Below, piece after piece: positions 18,155 to 27,120 of a DNA stretch of 64,000 nt; the stretch's first letter is position 1, and every line of letters starts with the position of its first letter. The stretch comes from Bacteroidetes bacterium ADurb.Bin174 (GTDB lineage: Bacteria > Bacteroidota > Bacteroidia > Bacteroidales > Paludibacteraceae): contig MWCX01000078.1 in assembly GCA_002070265.1 (NCBI GenBank), forward strand, positions 1 to 64,000, given 5' to 3'. The translations under genes and the position numbers were made by a program. The notes beneath the pieces were generated by a model. That model was not told where the DNA came from. It saw nothing but the letters and a program-made list of their open reading frames with translations, and did no database searches.

Positions 18155-18287
18155 GGAAGTTAAAGAAGTTAAAGAAGTTATAGAAGTTACGGGTTACGGG
18201 GTGACGAGTTCAGTTTTTAGTTTTTAGTTTTTAGTTTTTCGTTCATCGTTCTTCACTCTTCGTTCTTAGTTATTCGTTCTTCGTTCT
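18155..18287. repeat. mosaic simple-sequence intergenic repeat, copy 4
   Basis: GAAGTTAAAGAAGTTA units, then ACGGGGTGACGAGTTC, then four TTTTTAG units, then TCGTTCTTCACTCTTCGTTC units; the order is that of copy 1 with blocks missing. The last 35 bases overlap the 3' end of lpxH and encode its final residues and stop. Confidence 0.75.
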
Positions 18288-19029
18288 CAAAACGCCTCAA
18301 CTCCATCTTTTCCCCATCAAATATCCCATAGGAAAAAATCTTAATAAAATCTCCAAGGATGGTTAGATTAGCACCATTGGATAATGTCCTGTTCACATCC
18401 ACATGTCTGTGTCCAAACACAAAGAAGTCAATGGGAGGCGTGGATTGGTAATTTTCAGCAAATCTGAGATACGGAAGTTCCTCCCAAATTGCCGGTTTGG
18501 AAAAACAGTTTTTACGGTCATCGTATAGTCTGTTACGATTGTGTTTCGACCAGTTATAACCGAAATGTTGTCCTAAATAAGGAGGCAACAATGAAAAAAG
18601 TTGCTGGGCAATTTTAGAATGAAAAACAGACCTTAAAATTCTAAAGCTTTTACCTGAATCCACGAAATTATCCCCATGTGTCATGAAGAACCACTTGCCA
18701 TGATGTTCAACAATGAGTGGCTCATGATGTACTTGCAATCCTATTTCTTGCTCCAAATAACCAAAAGTCCACAAATCATGATTGCCGATAAAAAAATGTA
18801 CTTCAATACCTGCATCTGTAATTTCAGCCAACTTGCCTAATAATCGTACAAATCCTTTGGGCACCACCGTTCTGTATTCAAACCAAAAATCAAAGATATC
18901 ACCCAACAGGTAAATGCATGTTGCATCCTTTTTAACCATATCAAGCCATCTCACCACTTTCAATTCGTGAGAGCGAGGGTCTTTGTTCAATCTTGAGCCT
19001 AAATGGGCATCAGCAAGAAAATATATCAT
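18253..19029 (-). CDS. lpxH: UDP-2,3-diacylglucosamine diphosphatase, LpxH type
   Basis: This calcineurin-like metallophosphoesterase hydrolyses UDP-2,3-diacylglucosamine to lipid X in lipid A synthesis at the inner membrane. The metal motifs are DAHLGSR (~7-13), GDIFDFWFE (~43-51), GNHDLW (~81-86), THGDN (~116-120) and GHRHVD (~207-212). The length of 258 residues suits the Bacteroidetes form. The C-terminal tail (about ten charged residues, ENEERITKNEE) is encoded by the mosaic repeat and may be a late addition. It overlaps the SufT-like gene by 4 bases. Confidence 0.88.
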   Translation of the reverse strand: MIYFLADAHLGSRLNKDPRSHELKVVRWLDMVKKDATCIYLLGDIFDFWFEYRTVVPKGFVRLLGKLAEITDAGIEVHFFIGNHDLWTFGYLEQEIGLQVHHEPLIVEHHGKWFFMTHGDNFVDSGKSFRILRSVFHSKIAQQLFSLLPPYLGQHFGYNWSKHNRNRLYDDRKNCFSKPAIWEELPYLRFAENYQSTPPIDFFVFGHRHVDVNRTLSNGANLTILGDFIKIFSYGIFDGEKMELRRFENEERITKNEE

Positions 19030-19349
19030 AAAAATCCAAGTTCTAATTGTGCTTCCTCCGACATCATGCTCTTATCCCAAATCGGATCAAACACAACGTT
19101 AATATCCACGCTTTTTACGCCTTCTACGCTGCTCACTTTCATGTGTACATCTTCTACGATAAAATCAACAGCAGGGCAGTTTGGAGAGGTCAAAGTCATA
19201 TCAATTTCCAAATGACCGTTTTCCTGCAAGTCAATTTTATATATCAGTCCCAGATCGTAGATATTAACAGGTGTCTCGGGATCATAGACTGTCTTAAGCA
19301 TCTTGACGATATTCTCTTCAACGGTCAGAAATTCGTTTGTATTATCCAT
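19026..19349 (-). CDS. MIP18/SufT-like (DUF59) iron-sulfur assembly protein
   Basis: This is a 107-residue DUF59 protein. The conserved parts are VYDPETPVNIYDLGLIYKI near the N-terminus and TLTSPNCPAVDFI with the conserved Cys. Members such as SufT and PaaD help insert or mature Fe-S clusters. The longest frame would start at 19427, inside the upstream thioesterase gene and with a poor leader; the ATG at 19349 gives MDNTNEFLTVEENIV and is preferred. The ATGA overlap with lpxH implies coupled translation. Confidence 0.85.
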   Translation of the reverse strand: MDNTNEFLTVEENIVKMLKTVYDPETPVNIYDLGLIYKIDLQENGHLEIDMTLTSPNCPAVDFIVEDVHMKVSSVEGVKSVDINVVFDPIWDKSMMSEEAQLELGFL

Positions 19350-19381
19350 ATTGTACGTTTTACGTTTCAATTTCAAAACGA

Positions 19382-19389
19382 CAAATATA
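19382..19389 (-). promoter_or_regulatory. possible -7 box for the SufT-like/lpxH pair
   Basis: TATATTTG on the minus strand fits TAnnTTTG and lies 32 bases before the ATG at 19349, between the thioesterase stop codon and the SufT-like start. No -33 element at the expected spacing. Confidence 0.35.
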
Positions 19390-19404
19390 CGTAATAGTTT
19401 ATAT

Positions 19405-19800
19405 TTATATTGATAACAAAGCGTCAAATTCAGGAATAGACGGAATGAGTTTTCCGTTATCTATCACAACCGTATCAACCCGCGCCTTGATACATAGTTT
19501 TTCGTCTTCTTTTCTTACAATTTGTTGATGAAAAACATATTTATATCCTTCTTTGCGTACATTGAGTCTGACAATAAATTTATCACCGGGCCGCAAAGGA
19601 GTTTTGTATGCTATGTCAACCCGTGCCACTACGGCATCCAGACCCTTGTTGTGTAATTCCGAAAAACTGACTTGGTGAGCTGTCAGAAATTCATGACGGG
19701 CATGTTCTAAGTAGTTTTGGTACACCGAATTGTTCACGATTCCTTGTAAATCACATTCATAATCGCGGACTTTCATTTCAATTTCAAAAGGATATTCCAT
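19405..19800 (-). CDS. YbgC/FadM-like acyl-CoA thioesterase
   Basis: This is a 131-residue hot-dog fold protein. The 4HBT signature is visible in VRDYECDLQGIVNNSVYQNYLEHAR, with the catalytic Asp, though the residue pattern D-x-x-G is a variant of the usual D-x-x-G-H-V. It should hydrolyse short- or medium-chain acyl-CoA in the cytosol. It is spaced 4 bases after the O-methyltransferase gene, within one minus-strand operon that begins with the M16 peptidase. Confidence 0.82.
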   Translation of the reverse strand: MEYPFEIEMKVRDYECDLQGIVNNSVYQNYLEHARHEFLTAHQVSFSELHNKGLDAVVARVDIAYKTPLRPGDKFIVRLNVRKEGYKYVFHQQIVRKEDEKLCIKARVDTVVIDNGKLIPSIPEFDALLSI

Positions 19801-19804
19801 AAAT

Positions 19805-20434
19805 CTATTTTTTACGAATTAAAGTTAAGCCGTCACGCAAAGGTAATATCAACTTTTCGATGCGCGTATCCCGGGCTATATTTTCGTTAAACGCCAATAT
19901 GGCTGCTGTTTGTTTATCCCGCTTACCATTTTCTTCCTCCAATACCTTATCATTCCATAAGGTGTTGTCAATCAGCATAAATCCACCTGACCGCAGTTTA
20001 GGGAACACAGCATCATAATAAGTTTGATATTCCCTTTTGTCAGCATCGATAAAAATAAGATCAAAAGTGTGGTGCAAATCGTCAATTATATCTTTTGCAT
20101 CTCCTATATGAAGTTCAATTTGCTCATTATAGGGTGATTTCTCAAAATTCTTACGAATAAAATCTTCCAACTCATCATCACATTCAATGGTGTGTAATTT
20201 ACCTTTTGCTGATAGTCCTTCTGCCAAACACAGGGCAGAATAACCGGTAAAGGTTCCTATTTCGAGGATGACATCCGGCTGAATCATTTTGCTGAACATA
20301 GCCAACACCCGTCCTTGCAAATGACCCGATAACATCCTCGGATTGAGGATTTTTTGGTGGGTTTTACGATTGATGGCTGATAAATAATCCGGTTCAGCAT
20401 CACCATGCATCAATATGTAATCTTCCACATTCAT
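19805..20434 (-). CDS. class I SAM-dependent O-methyltransferase
   Basis: This 209-residue protein of the catechol/caffeoyl-CoA O-methyltransferase type has SAM-binding motif I as LEIGTFTGYSALCLAEGL (~56-73), motif II as HTIECDDEL, and the metal-binding Asp in LIFIDADKREY (~129-139) with LIDNTLW (~157-163). The substrate is unknown. It begins 3 bases after the M16 peptidase stop codon. Confidence 0.87.
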   Translation of the reverse strand: MNVEDYILMHGDAEPDYLSAINRKTHQKILNPRMLSGHLQGRVLAMFSKMIQPDVILEIGTFTGYSALCLAEGLSAKGKLHTIECDDELEDFIRKNFEKSPYNEQIELHIGDAKDIIDDLHHTFDLIFIDADKREYQTYYDAVFPKLRSGGFMLIDNTLWNDKVLEEENGKRDKQTAAILAFNENIARDTRIEKLILPLRDGLTLIRKK

Positions 20435-20437
20435 GTA

Positions 20438-21655
20438 CTAATAATAGGTTAGAGTGGATAAATTATCTTCATCAAATACCTCACAAGCAATCTCTTGCAG
20501 TTTTTCGGCAGTAATTGATTGAACAGAATCATTGATTTTATCCAGACTATCCACTTTTCCGTAGCGCAACAAACTCTTCCCTAAATTGATAGCCTGATTT
20601 TCTTTGTGTTCCATCATAATCGCCAACTGTCCGATAATCTGAACTTTATATTTTTTCAGTTGATGCTCGGAAATTTTTTCATCCCGGAGTTTCCGAAGTA
20701 CCTGTTTCGCAAGTTTCTCGCATTTCTTGAAGTTTTCTTCATCACATCCGAAATAAACAGACCATATCCCGGTATCCGTCATAGGCTGATATACAGAATC
20801 AACGTTATAAGCTAAGCCATGTTTTTCCCGCAAAGAAAGATTCAGCAGACTGCTCATGCATGGACCGCCTACAATATTGTTCAACAGATACAGTCCTATC
20901 CTGTTGGGATGGTGAATATCATAAACCCTATTACCAAGCATGTGATGCAACTGATGGGTTTCTTTGTTAAAAGCCTTGTGTTTAGGAATATACGCAGATG
21001 GGGAGGATCTCACGTAACCGTTTTTACGATTTGCGGCATCCATCAAGTACTTCTCCGCCCATTTTATCAGTTTAGTTTCTTTGACATTTCCCAAGACAAA
21101 AAAAACCATTTCCTGTGGCAGATAAAACTTTTGTACAAATTGCCTGATATCTTCTGCTTGATATTTTTCCAATAATTCAGGTTTACCTAAAATATTATGT
21201 CCAATGGGATAATCAAAAACTATATCCTCAAAATCATCAAAGATCAATTCGGAAGGATTGTCGTTATAAGATTGAATTTCATCCAGAATAACCGTTTTCT
21301 CTTTGTCTATCTCCTTTTGAGGAAAAGTAGAATGAAAGACAATATCCCCAATCAGTTCCACGGCTTTTTCCATGTGTTCGTTCAAGATAGCGGCATAAAT
21401 CACGGTCTCTTCTTTTGCAGTGAAAGCATTCAACTCACCTCCAACGCTTTCAAGTCTGTTGATGATATGCCCGGAGCGCCTCTTGCTGGTCCCTTTGAAA
21501 AGCAGATGTTCAACAAAATGAGCCAATCCTTGCTGGTTCTCCTGTTCATCGCGTGAACCCACATTGATTACCATACCACAGTAAGTTACCGGCATGTTGT
21601 CCGGCTTATAAATTAGCCTTAAGCCATTTGGTAACGTATGTAAATGATATTCCAT
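20438..21655 (-). CDS. M16-family zinc metallopeptidase (processing peptidase type)
   Basis: The inverted zinc motif HxxEH is HFVEH at residues 46-50, in the familiar GLAHFVEHLLFKGT context, followed by the GGELNAFTAKEETVIYA segment. At 405 residues it is a single M16 unit (two homologous halves). There is no signal peptide, so it is probably cytosolic. A longer reading would begin at a TTG (21661); the ATG at 21655 is preferred. It heads the operon running to the thioesterase. Confidence 0.92.
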   Translation of the reverse strand: MEYHLHTLPNGLRLIYKPDNMPVTYCGMVINVGSRDEQENQQGLAHFVEHLLFKGTSKRRSGHIINRLESVGGELNAFTAKEETVIYAAILNEHMEKAVELIGDIVFHSTFPQKEIDKEKTVILDEIQSYNDNPSELIFDDFEDIVFDYPIGHNILGKPELLEKYQAEDIRQFVQKFYLPQEMVFFVLGNVKETKLIKWAEKYLMDAANRKNGYVRSSPSAYIPKHKAFNKETHQLHHMLGNRVYDIHHPNRIGLYLLNNIVGGPCMSSLLNLSLREKHGLAYNVDSVYQPMTDTGIWSVYFGCDEENFKKCEKLAKQVLRKLRDEKISEHQLKKYKVQIIGQLAIMMEHKENQAINLGKSLLRYGKVDSLDKINDSVQSITAEKLQEIACEVFDEDNLSTLTYY

Positions 21656-21693
21656 GCTCAAATCCTTTTGTCTTTAACCCCTAAATCGAAACG

Positions 21694-21701
21694 CAAAAAT
21701 A
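21694..21701 (-). promoter_or_regulatory. -7 box TATTTTTG for the M16 peptidase operon
   Basis: TATTTTTG fits TAnnTTTG and lies 38 bases before the ATG at 21655. A T-rich segment, not a clean TTTG, occupies the -33 position. Confidence 0.45.
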
Positions 21702-21995
21702 CAAAATAAAGCCTGATAAAATAATATTTTCAAAAAAGTTACAAATGGTTTTAAACCTTTCCGTTTTTAAATAGTCATAAAAGTTATTTACATTGTTTTA
21801 TCTTATTTTTTTTAAAAAAAAGTCATTATCATTATGTATGAAACTTTCTCTTTTCTTTATTTACAAAGGCCCCCAAATTTTAAAAAAAATTAAAAAAATT
21901 TGCATATATAGTGAACAATTACAATCTTTATCGCCGTAAATTTGTTTTAACAAATGGTTAATTTTATTTTTTATAATTTCTAAAAAAAGAAATGC
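21702..21995. other. AT-rich divergent intergenic region
   Basis: This gap separates the minus-strand housekeeping operon from the plus-strand polysaccharide locus. It is strongly AT-rich with several A- and T-runs. Besides the two promoter boxes noted separately, no gene, RNA or clear operator was seen. Confidence 0.6.
21937..21944 (+). promoter_or_regulatory. -7 box TAAATTTG for the polysaccharide locus
   Basis: TAAATTTG fits TAnnTTTG and lies 51 bases before the first SusC ATG. A TTTG at 21899 is too far (34 bases) for a standard -33 element, so the promoter may need an activator. Confidence 0.45.
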
Positions 21996-24900
21996 ATGGG
22001 AAACAATAAATTTAAAAAAGTGTATTTATCCCTGTGTCTGTTGATCTCAAGTACTTTCATTTTTTCTCAACAGGTGATAAAAGGAAAGGTATTGGACGAT
22101 AGAACGGGGGACCCACTGATAGGGGTTACTGTCACCATTCAAGGTACCAATTCGGGAACCATCACCGACTTTAATGGTGATTTTCAGCTTAGAATTTCGG
22201 AGCCTGTGGTATTGCAATTTAGCTATGTTGGGTATGTGCAACATGAGGAACGTGTCAGCCCACAGTCACCCACTCTCAATGTGAGGATGCGTGAAGACAC
22301 ACGTGAATTGGATGAAGTGCTCGTTGTGGGTTATGGCACTCAAGCTAAGGCTTCCAGTGTGGCTTCCATTGTACAGACAAAAGGAGAAGATTTACTTAAA
22401 GTAGGTAATCTTAATTCTTTGTCTGAATCTCTACAAGGGAAACTAAACGGCGTTATTACAATTAATAATAATGCAAAGCCCGGTGCAAATACTGCTGACA
22501 TCTACATTCGTGGAAAAGCAACCTGGGGTAACACTTCTCCTTTAACTTTAGTTGATGGGATAGAGAGAAATTTCAATGACATTGACATCAATGAAATTGA
22601 GACTATTTCTGTATTAAAAGATGCTTCAGCTACAGCGGTATATGGTGTAAAAGGTGCAAATGGTGTCATATTGGTCACTACCCGCAGAGGAGAAAATTTA
22701 AAACCAACGGTAAGATTTTCCTCGAATCTTGGTGTGAAACAATTTACCACCAATGTGAAATTTGCTGACTATTTAACCTCTATTGATGCCTACAACCGTG
22801 CTGCTGCGAATGAAAAAGATTGGTCAAAACAAATTCCTCAGTCAACCATTGATGCTTGGAAAAATGCTTATGCTACCGGAAATTACGGGCCTTACAATGA
22901 TGTTTTTCCTGAAGTTGATTGGTTTAAAGAACTGGTGCGTGATTTTGGGTTTAGTCAAAACTATAATATCAATGTGAGTGGTGGTGATAATTTTGTTTCT
23001 TATTTTGTTTCAATAGGATATCAAGAAGACGGAGACAACTATAAAATTCAAAAACAAAAAGATTTTGACCCTCGCTATTGGTATCGTCGTTATAATTGGC
23101 GATCAAATCTGGATTTTAACTTAACCAAAACCACTAAATTTTCTGTAAAAATAGCCGGCAAGATGGGATATCAAAACGAACCTACCGGCTCTAACGAAGT
23201 GCGCGAATTATTTACCCCCATATTACATGTAGCTACCAATGTATTCCCTGTTAAATACAGTGATGGCTCCTGGGGTGAGGGTAAACAGTTGGGCTACAAT
23301 ATTGTTGCAAACGTTTCAACACGTGGTCAGGAATTGAATAAGAGTTTTCAAGGCTGGTATGATTTCTCTTTGGTACAAAATTTAGATTTTATCACCAAAG
23401 GTTTATCCGCTAAAGGGCAGTTGGCTTATAACTCTTATGCTGATACCAGCACACGAATCAGGGCAGGTCAGATTTTTGGTGCCAATGATTTTGAGTCGCA
23501 GTCATATTCTATTTTCCGTGTATATCGTGAATATGATTACTCAAAACCTACTGTAAATCCGGATGGTTCCATATCATATCCGATGATAAATGAAATCATA
23601 CACCCAAACGCTGATGCAGTTGGTGGATATCCTGTTGGAGTAAGTTACGATAGTTTCAGTAGTTACGGCAGACAATTGTATTATGAATTGTCGTTAGATT
23701 ACAAACGTAGCTTTGGTAATCATAACTTAACGGCATTAGCACTATTTAACAGACGAATAAACGATTCAGCCGGAAGTGGAGGCACTTTTTCATTCCCTTC
23801 TTATTCTGAGGATTGGGTAGGAAGAATAACCTATAATTATCTTGAAAGATACCTGACAGAAGTAAATATGGCATATACCGGGTCAGAAAAATTTGCACCC
23901 GGTAAACGTTTTGGTTTCTTTCCTTCCTTTTCTGCCGGATGGCGTATTTCTGAAGAACCGTTTGTTAAAGATTTAGCCGGCTCAGTACTATCCAATATGA
24001 AACTTAGATTTTCATATGGTGAAGTTGGTAATGACAGGGGTTCAGGAAGATTTAATTATGTACAACTATTTGATACCAACGGAACTATTAATTACGGATA
24101 TTTGCAAAACATGGTATTTGGGCCCTTGTATTCTGAGGGAGCGATTGCCAATCCTAATTCAACATGGGAAACAGCTAAAAAACGTAATCTTGGTTTCGAG
24201 TTGGGGTTGTGGCATTAGTTAGACCTTAACATTGAACTATTTGACGAACATCGTACCGGTATGTTAATGACTCGAAATACTGTTCCATTCTGGATGGGTA
24301 TTTCTTCCCTTCCTGCCGTAAATATGGGTGAAACGAAAAACCATGGTTTAGAAGTCAGCTTAGATTGGAAACGAAAAATCAACAATGATTTTTCCTATAA
24401 TATAGGGGTTGATTTTACCACCAGTGAAAATCGGGTTATTTTTAGAGATGACCCATTTGATTTGGATGAACACTTGAAAGCTGCCGGGAAACCTATTGGT
24501 ACGCAGAGTCGCTTCATAGCTGTTGGTAACTACAGTAGTATAGATGATATTTTTAATTATGCTCAAACTGCTATTTCCGGTATAGCAACAAATCAAGTTA
24601 TACCCGGAGATCTGGCTTATATTGATTATAATGGTGATGGTATTATCAATGCCAATGACAATGTTGTAACCGAACAAATCAATTATCCCCTGACTACTTT
24701 CTCAATCAGAGGAGGATTCCGTTATAAAAATTGGAATTTAAGTCTTTTGATTTACACACCTCGTGGCATATATAAGAATCTTCCCGTGCAATATCTCTGG
24801 GACTTTCCTATGTCAAATGTCAAAGCTCAGCCAAACGTAAATGAGAGCTGGACACCTGACAAAGCTACTGATAAAGGTATTGTACGTCCCGGAGTGAGAT

Positions 24901-25163
24901 TGAATAATGCTCAGAACAATGTGGAATCTACCTACAGATACCGTGATTATTCTTATGTGAGATTGAAAAATGTCGAACTGAATTATTCAGTACCAAAGCG
25001 ACTTTTAAAGCAAATAAGCATTGAAAATTTACAATGGTATTTGAATGGAAACAATTTGCTAACTTTCAGCACCTTAGACAAAAGGATTGACCCTGAAACC
25101 GGAGGTGACGGATCTTATCCTATTGTAAGAACTTATACTACCGGAATTAGAGTAACATTTTAA
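21996..25163 (+). pseudogene. SusC-family TonB-dependent receptor interrupted by in-frame TAG
   Basis: SusC-type outer-membrane porins import glycans with a SusD lid. The reading frame starts MGNNKFKKVY with a signal peptide ending near FSQ (~25), then a carboxypeptidase-D-like regulatory domain (~28-110), a TonB plug with VVGYGTQ and NGVILVTTRRG, and a barrel. A TAG at 24216-24218 (codon 741) stops it after GFELGLWH. The same frame then continues as LDLNIELFDEHRTGML and runs 314 codons to a normal SusC end (GIRVTF). Read through, it would be ~1055 residues, the usual family length. The site also looks one residue short compared with the usual G-L-x-x-x-K/L-L-x-L pattern. It is a real nonsense mutation or a base-call error. 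Its SusD lies 12 bases on. Confidence 0.85.
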
Positions 25164-25175
25164 GTCATAAATATT

Positions 25176-27092
25176 ATGTGTAAAATGAAAAATAAGAAAT
25201 TTATTATAGTAATACTTCAACTCATGTTAATTTTAACATTAGGAAGTTGTGAAAGTTTTCTTGACAAATCACCGGATTTGGGACTCTCTGAAAAAGATAT
25301 ATATAAAAATTATTTATCCATTACGGGTTATCTGGATTTTGCATATAGAGAATATATGCCTAATTATCTTGCCAGCGGTGACACAGATAATGGTAGAATT
25401 TACATTGGATCCATATCTGATGAGTTTTCAACAACATTTAACGGTGCAGCAGTTATTGATATACATGCAGGAAACTGGTTAAAAAAGAACGATAATAATA
25501 CTACCGAAATTGGCAATACAGGTAAAACTCCTATTGGTGCCTCTGTTAAGGCTATTCGTGTTATGAATCGTATCATTCACAATATTGATCAGGTTGCTGA
25601 TTTAACAAACGAAGAGTATGACAAAGTAATGGGACAAGCTCACTTTTACAGAGCCTGGTTCTATTTTATGTTGATCAATCGTCATGGTGGTATGCCAATT
25701 TTAGATAAGGTGTTCGCAGGAGACGGAGATGAGGATTTACCACGTGAAACTTACCGTAAATCAAGTGAATGGCTGGTTAGTGATCTGGATAAGGCTATTG
25801 AAATGTTACCTGAATATTGGGATGACAACAATACCGGCAGACCCACCAAAATGGCTGCTATGGCATTAAAAACTATGGCACAACTTTATGCTTCCAGTCC
25901 GCTCATGCAAAATGATCTTGATAAAACTGTTGTCATGGACTACGACAAGGAGATGGCAGCTGAAGCCGCAAAATCTGCTGAAGCTGTAGTAGCATACTTA
26001 AATAATTTTCCTGCTGAAGCTCCGCACCGCTACCGTTTAATGAGGGGTGATGAATATCAAAATATCTTTTATTTCAAACGAGGTGATGGTACTCCCTTTG
26101 TGCAAGATGAGTCCATATGGTATTGCAGAAGAGTGGTTGGAGACAAGTCCTTGACAATGCGTCGTTTCTGGCAGACCTTCTTTTTTGATACCTTCTCGGG
26201 TCCGGACGCAGCTTCCTGTTACATGCCAACACAAAATATGGCAAATATGTATGAGAAAAAAGGTGCAGATGGTATTTATTATCCCATAGATGATCCACGC
26301 GCAGGATTTGATCTGCAAGATCCCTTTAAAGATAGAGACCCACGTTTTAATAATAATTTTATTGTTCCGGGTCAACCTTGGGGTAAATGGGAAGGAAAGC
26401 CGATGTTTGTTACATTATTTAAGGACGGACACGGCTACAAAGATATTATTAACAATTCAAACTCTAACCAACGTGGACAAACAGGATATTTGTTGAAAAA
26501 ATTCCAATGGGAAGAAGCTGTTTTTGGCAGCAATAATGATAGAACAGGATATAATAAATATGATTTTCTTACTACTTATATCCGTGTGGCACAGGTATAT
26601 TTAGACTATGCAGAAGCTTCTTTTGAAGCCACGGGGAGTGCTACGTCTAAAGTTCCGGGATGTTCCTTGTCCGCAGTAGAAGCTCTGAATATAGTCAGAA
26701 ACCGTGTTGGAGTTACTGATGTTGCCAGTGATATTGTTGCAAATCCGGTAAAATTCAGGGAAACATTGAGACGCGAACGTTCTGTAGAACTTATGTTTGA
26801 AAATAATCACAGATGGAATGACATCAGAAGATGGATGATTGCTCATCAATTGTTTGAAAACCCGAATTGTATAAAGGGATTATTAGCAATACCCAACAAC
26901 ATAGGTTCAGCCGAAGTTCCAACTTTGCCTACCAATTCAACCGACCCTACAATTGCTAATATTACTTATGATTATGAAGAGTACACCGTAGTCCCTGAAG
27001 TAAGAGTGTTTGACATGAAAAACTATTGGTATCCTTTTACAATCAATAATGTGGCATCCATGAAAAATCTCAAACAAAATCCAGGGTGGTAA
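25176..27092 (+). CDS. SusD/RagB-family glycan-binding lipoprotein
   Basis: This is the 638-residue partner of the preceding SusC. The lipobox LTLGSC places the lipidated Cys at residue 25. The N-terminal SusD helices (SFLDKSPDLGLSEKDIY) and the TPR-like AHFYRAWFYFMLINRHGG segment are typical, as is the C-terminal RRERSVELMFENNHRWNDIRRW. It should sit on the outer-membrane surface and bind the glycan above the porin. An alternative start is the ATG three codons downstream (25185). Because its SusC is interrupted, it may now lack a working partner or serve the second porin. Confidence 0.93.
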   Translation: MCKMKNKKFIIVILQLMLILTLGSCESFLDKSPDLGLSEKDIYKNYLSITGYLDFAYREYMPNYLASGDTDNGRIYIGSISDEFSTTFNGAAVIDIHAGNWLKKNDNNTTEIGNTGKTPIGASVKAIRVMNRIIHNIDQVADLTNEEYDKVMGQAHFYRAWFYFMLINRHGGMPILDKVFAGDGDEDLPRETYRKSSEWLVSDLDKAIEMLPEYWDDNNTGRPTKMAAMALKTMAQLYASSPLMQNDLDKTVVMDYDKEMAAEAAKSAEAVVAYLNNFPAEAPHRYRLMRGDEYQNIFYFKRGDGTPFVQDESIWYCRRVVGDKSLTMRRFWQTFFFDTFSGPDAASCYMPTQNMANMYEKKGADGIYYPIDDPRAGFDLQDPFKDRDPRFNNNFIVPGQPWGKWEGKPMFVTLFKDGHGYKDIINNSNSNQRGQTGYLLKKFQWEEAVFGSNNDRTGYNKYDFLTTYIRVAQVYLDYAEASFEATGSATSKVPGCSLSAVEALNIVRNRVGVTDVASDIVANPVKFRETLRRERSVELMFENNHRWNDIRRWMIAHQLFENPNCIKGLLAIPNNIGSAEVPTLPTNSTDPTIANITYDYEEYTVVPEVRVFDMKNYWYPFTINNVASMKNLKQNPGW

Positions 27093-27120
27093 TGTTAAAT
27101 TATTTAATACAAAAACAACA

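Noticed and set aside
19350..19427. 26-residue N-terminal extension of the SufT-like protein
   Set aside because: It would overlap the thioesterase gene and starts with a non-conserved basic stretch; the internal ATG fits the family start.
24216..24218. TAG recoding (amber read-through) as the explanation for the split SusC
   Set aside because: Other genes in the window end normally at TAG (the CPBP gene and the M16 peptidase), and no readthrough signal was seen, so a nonsense change or base error is simpler.
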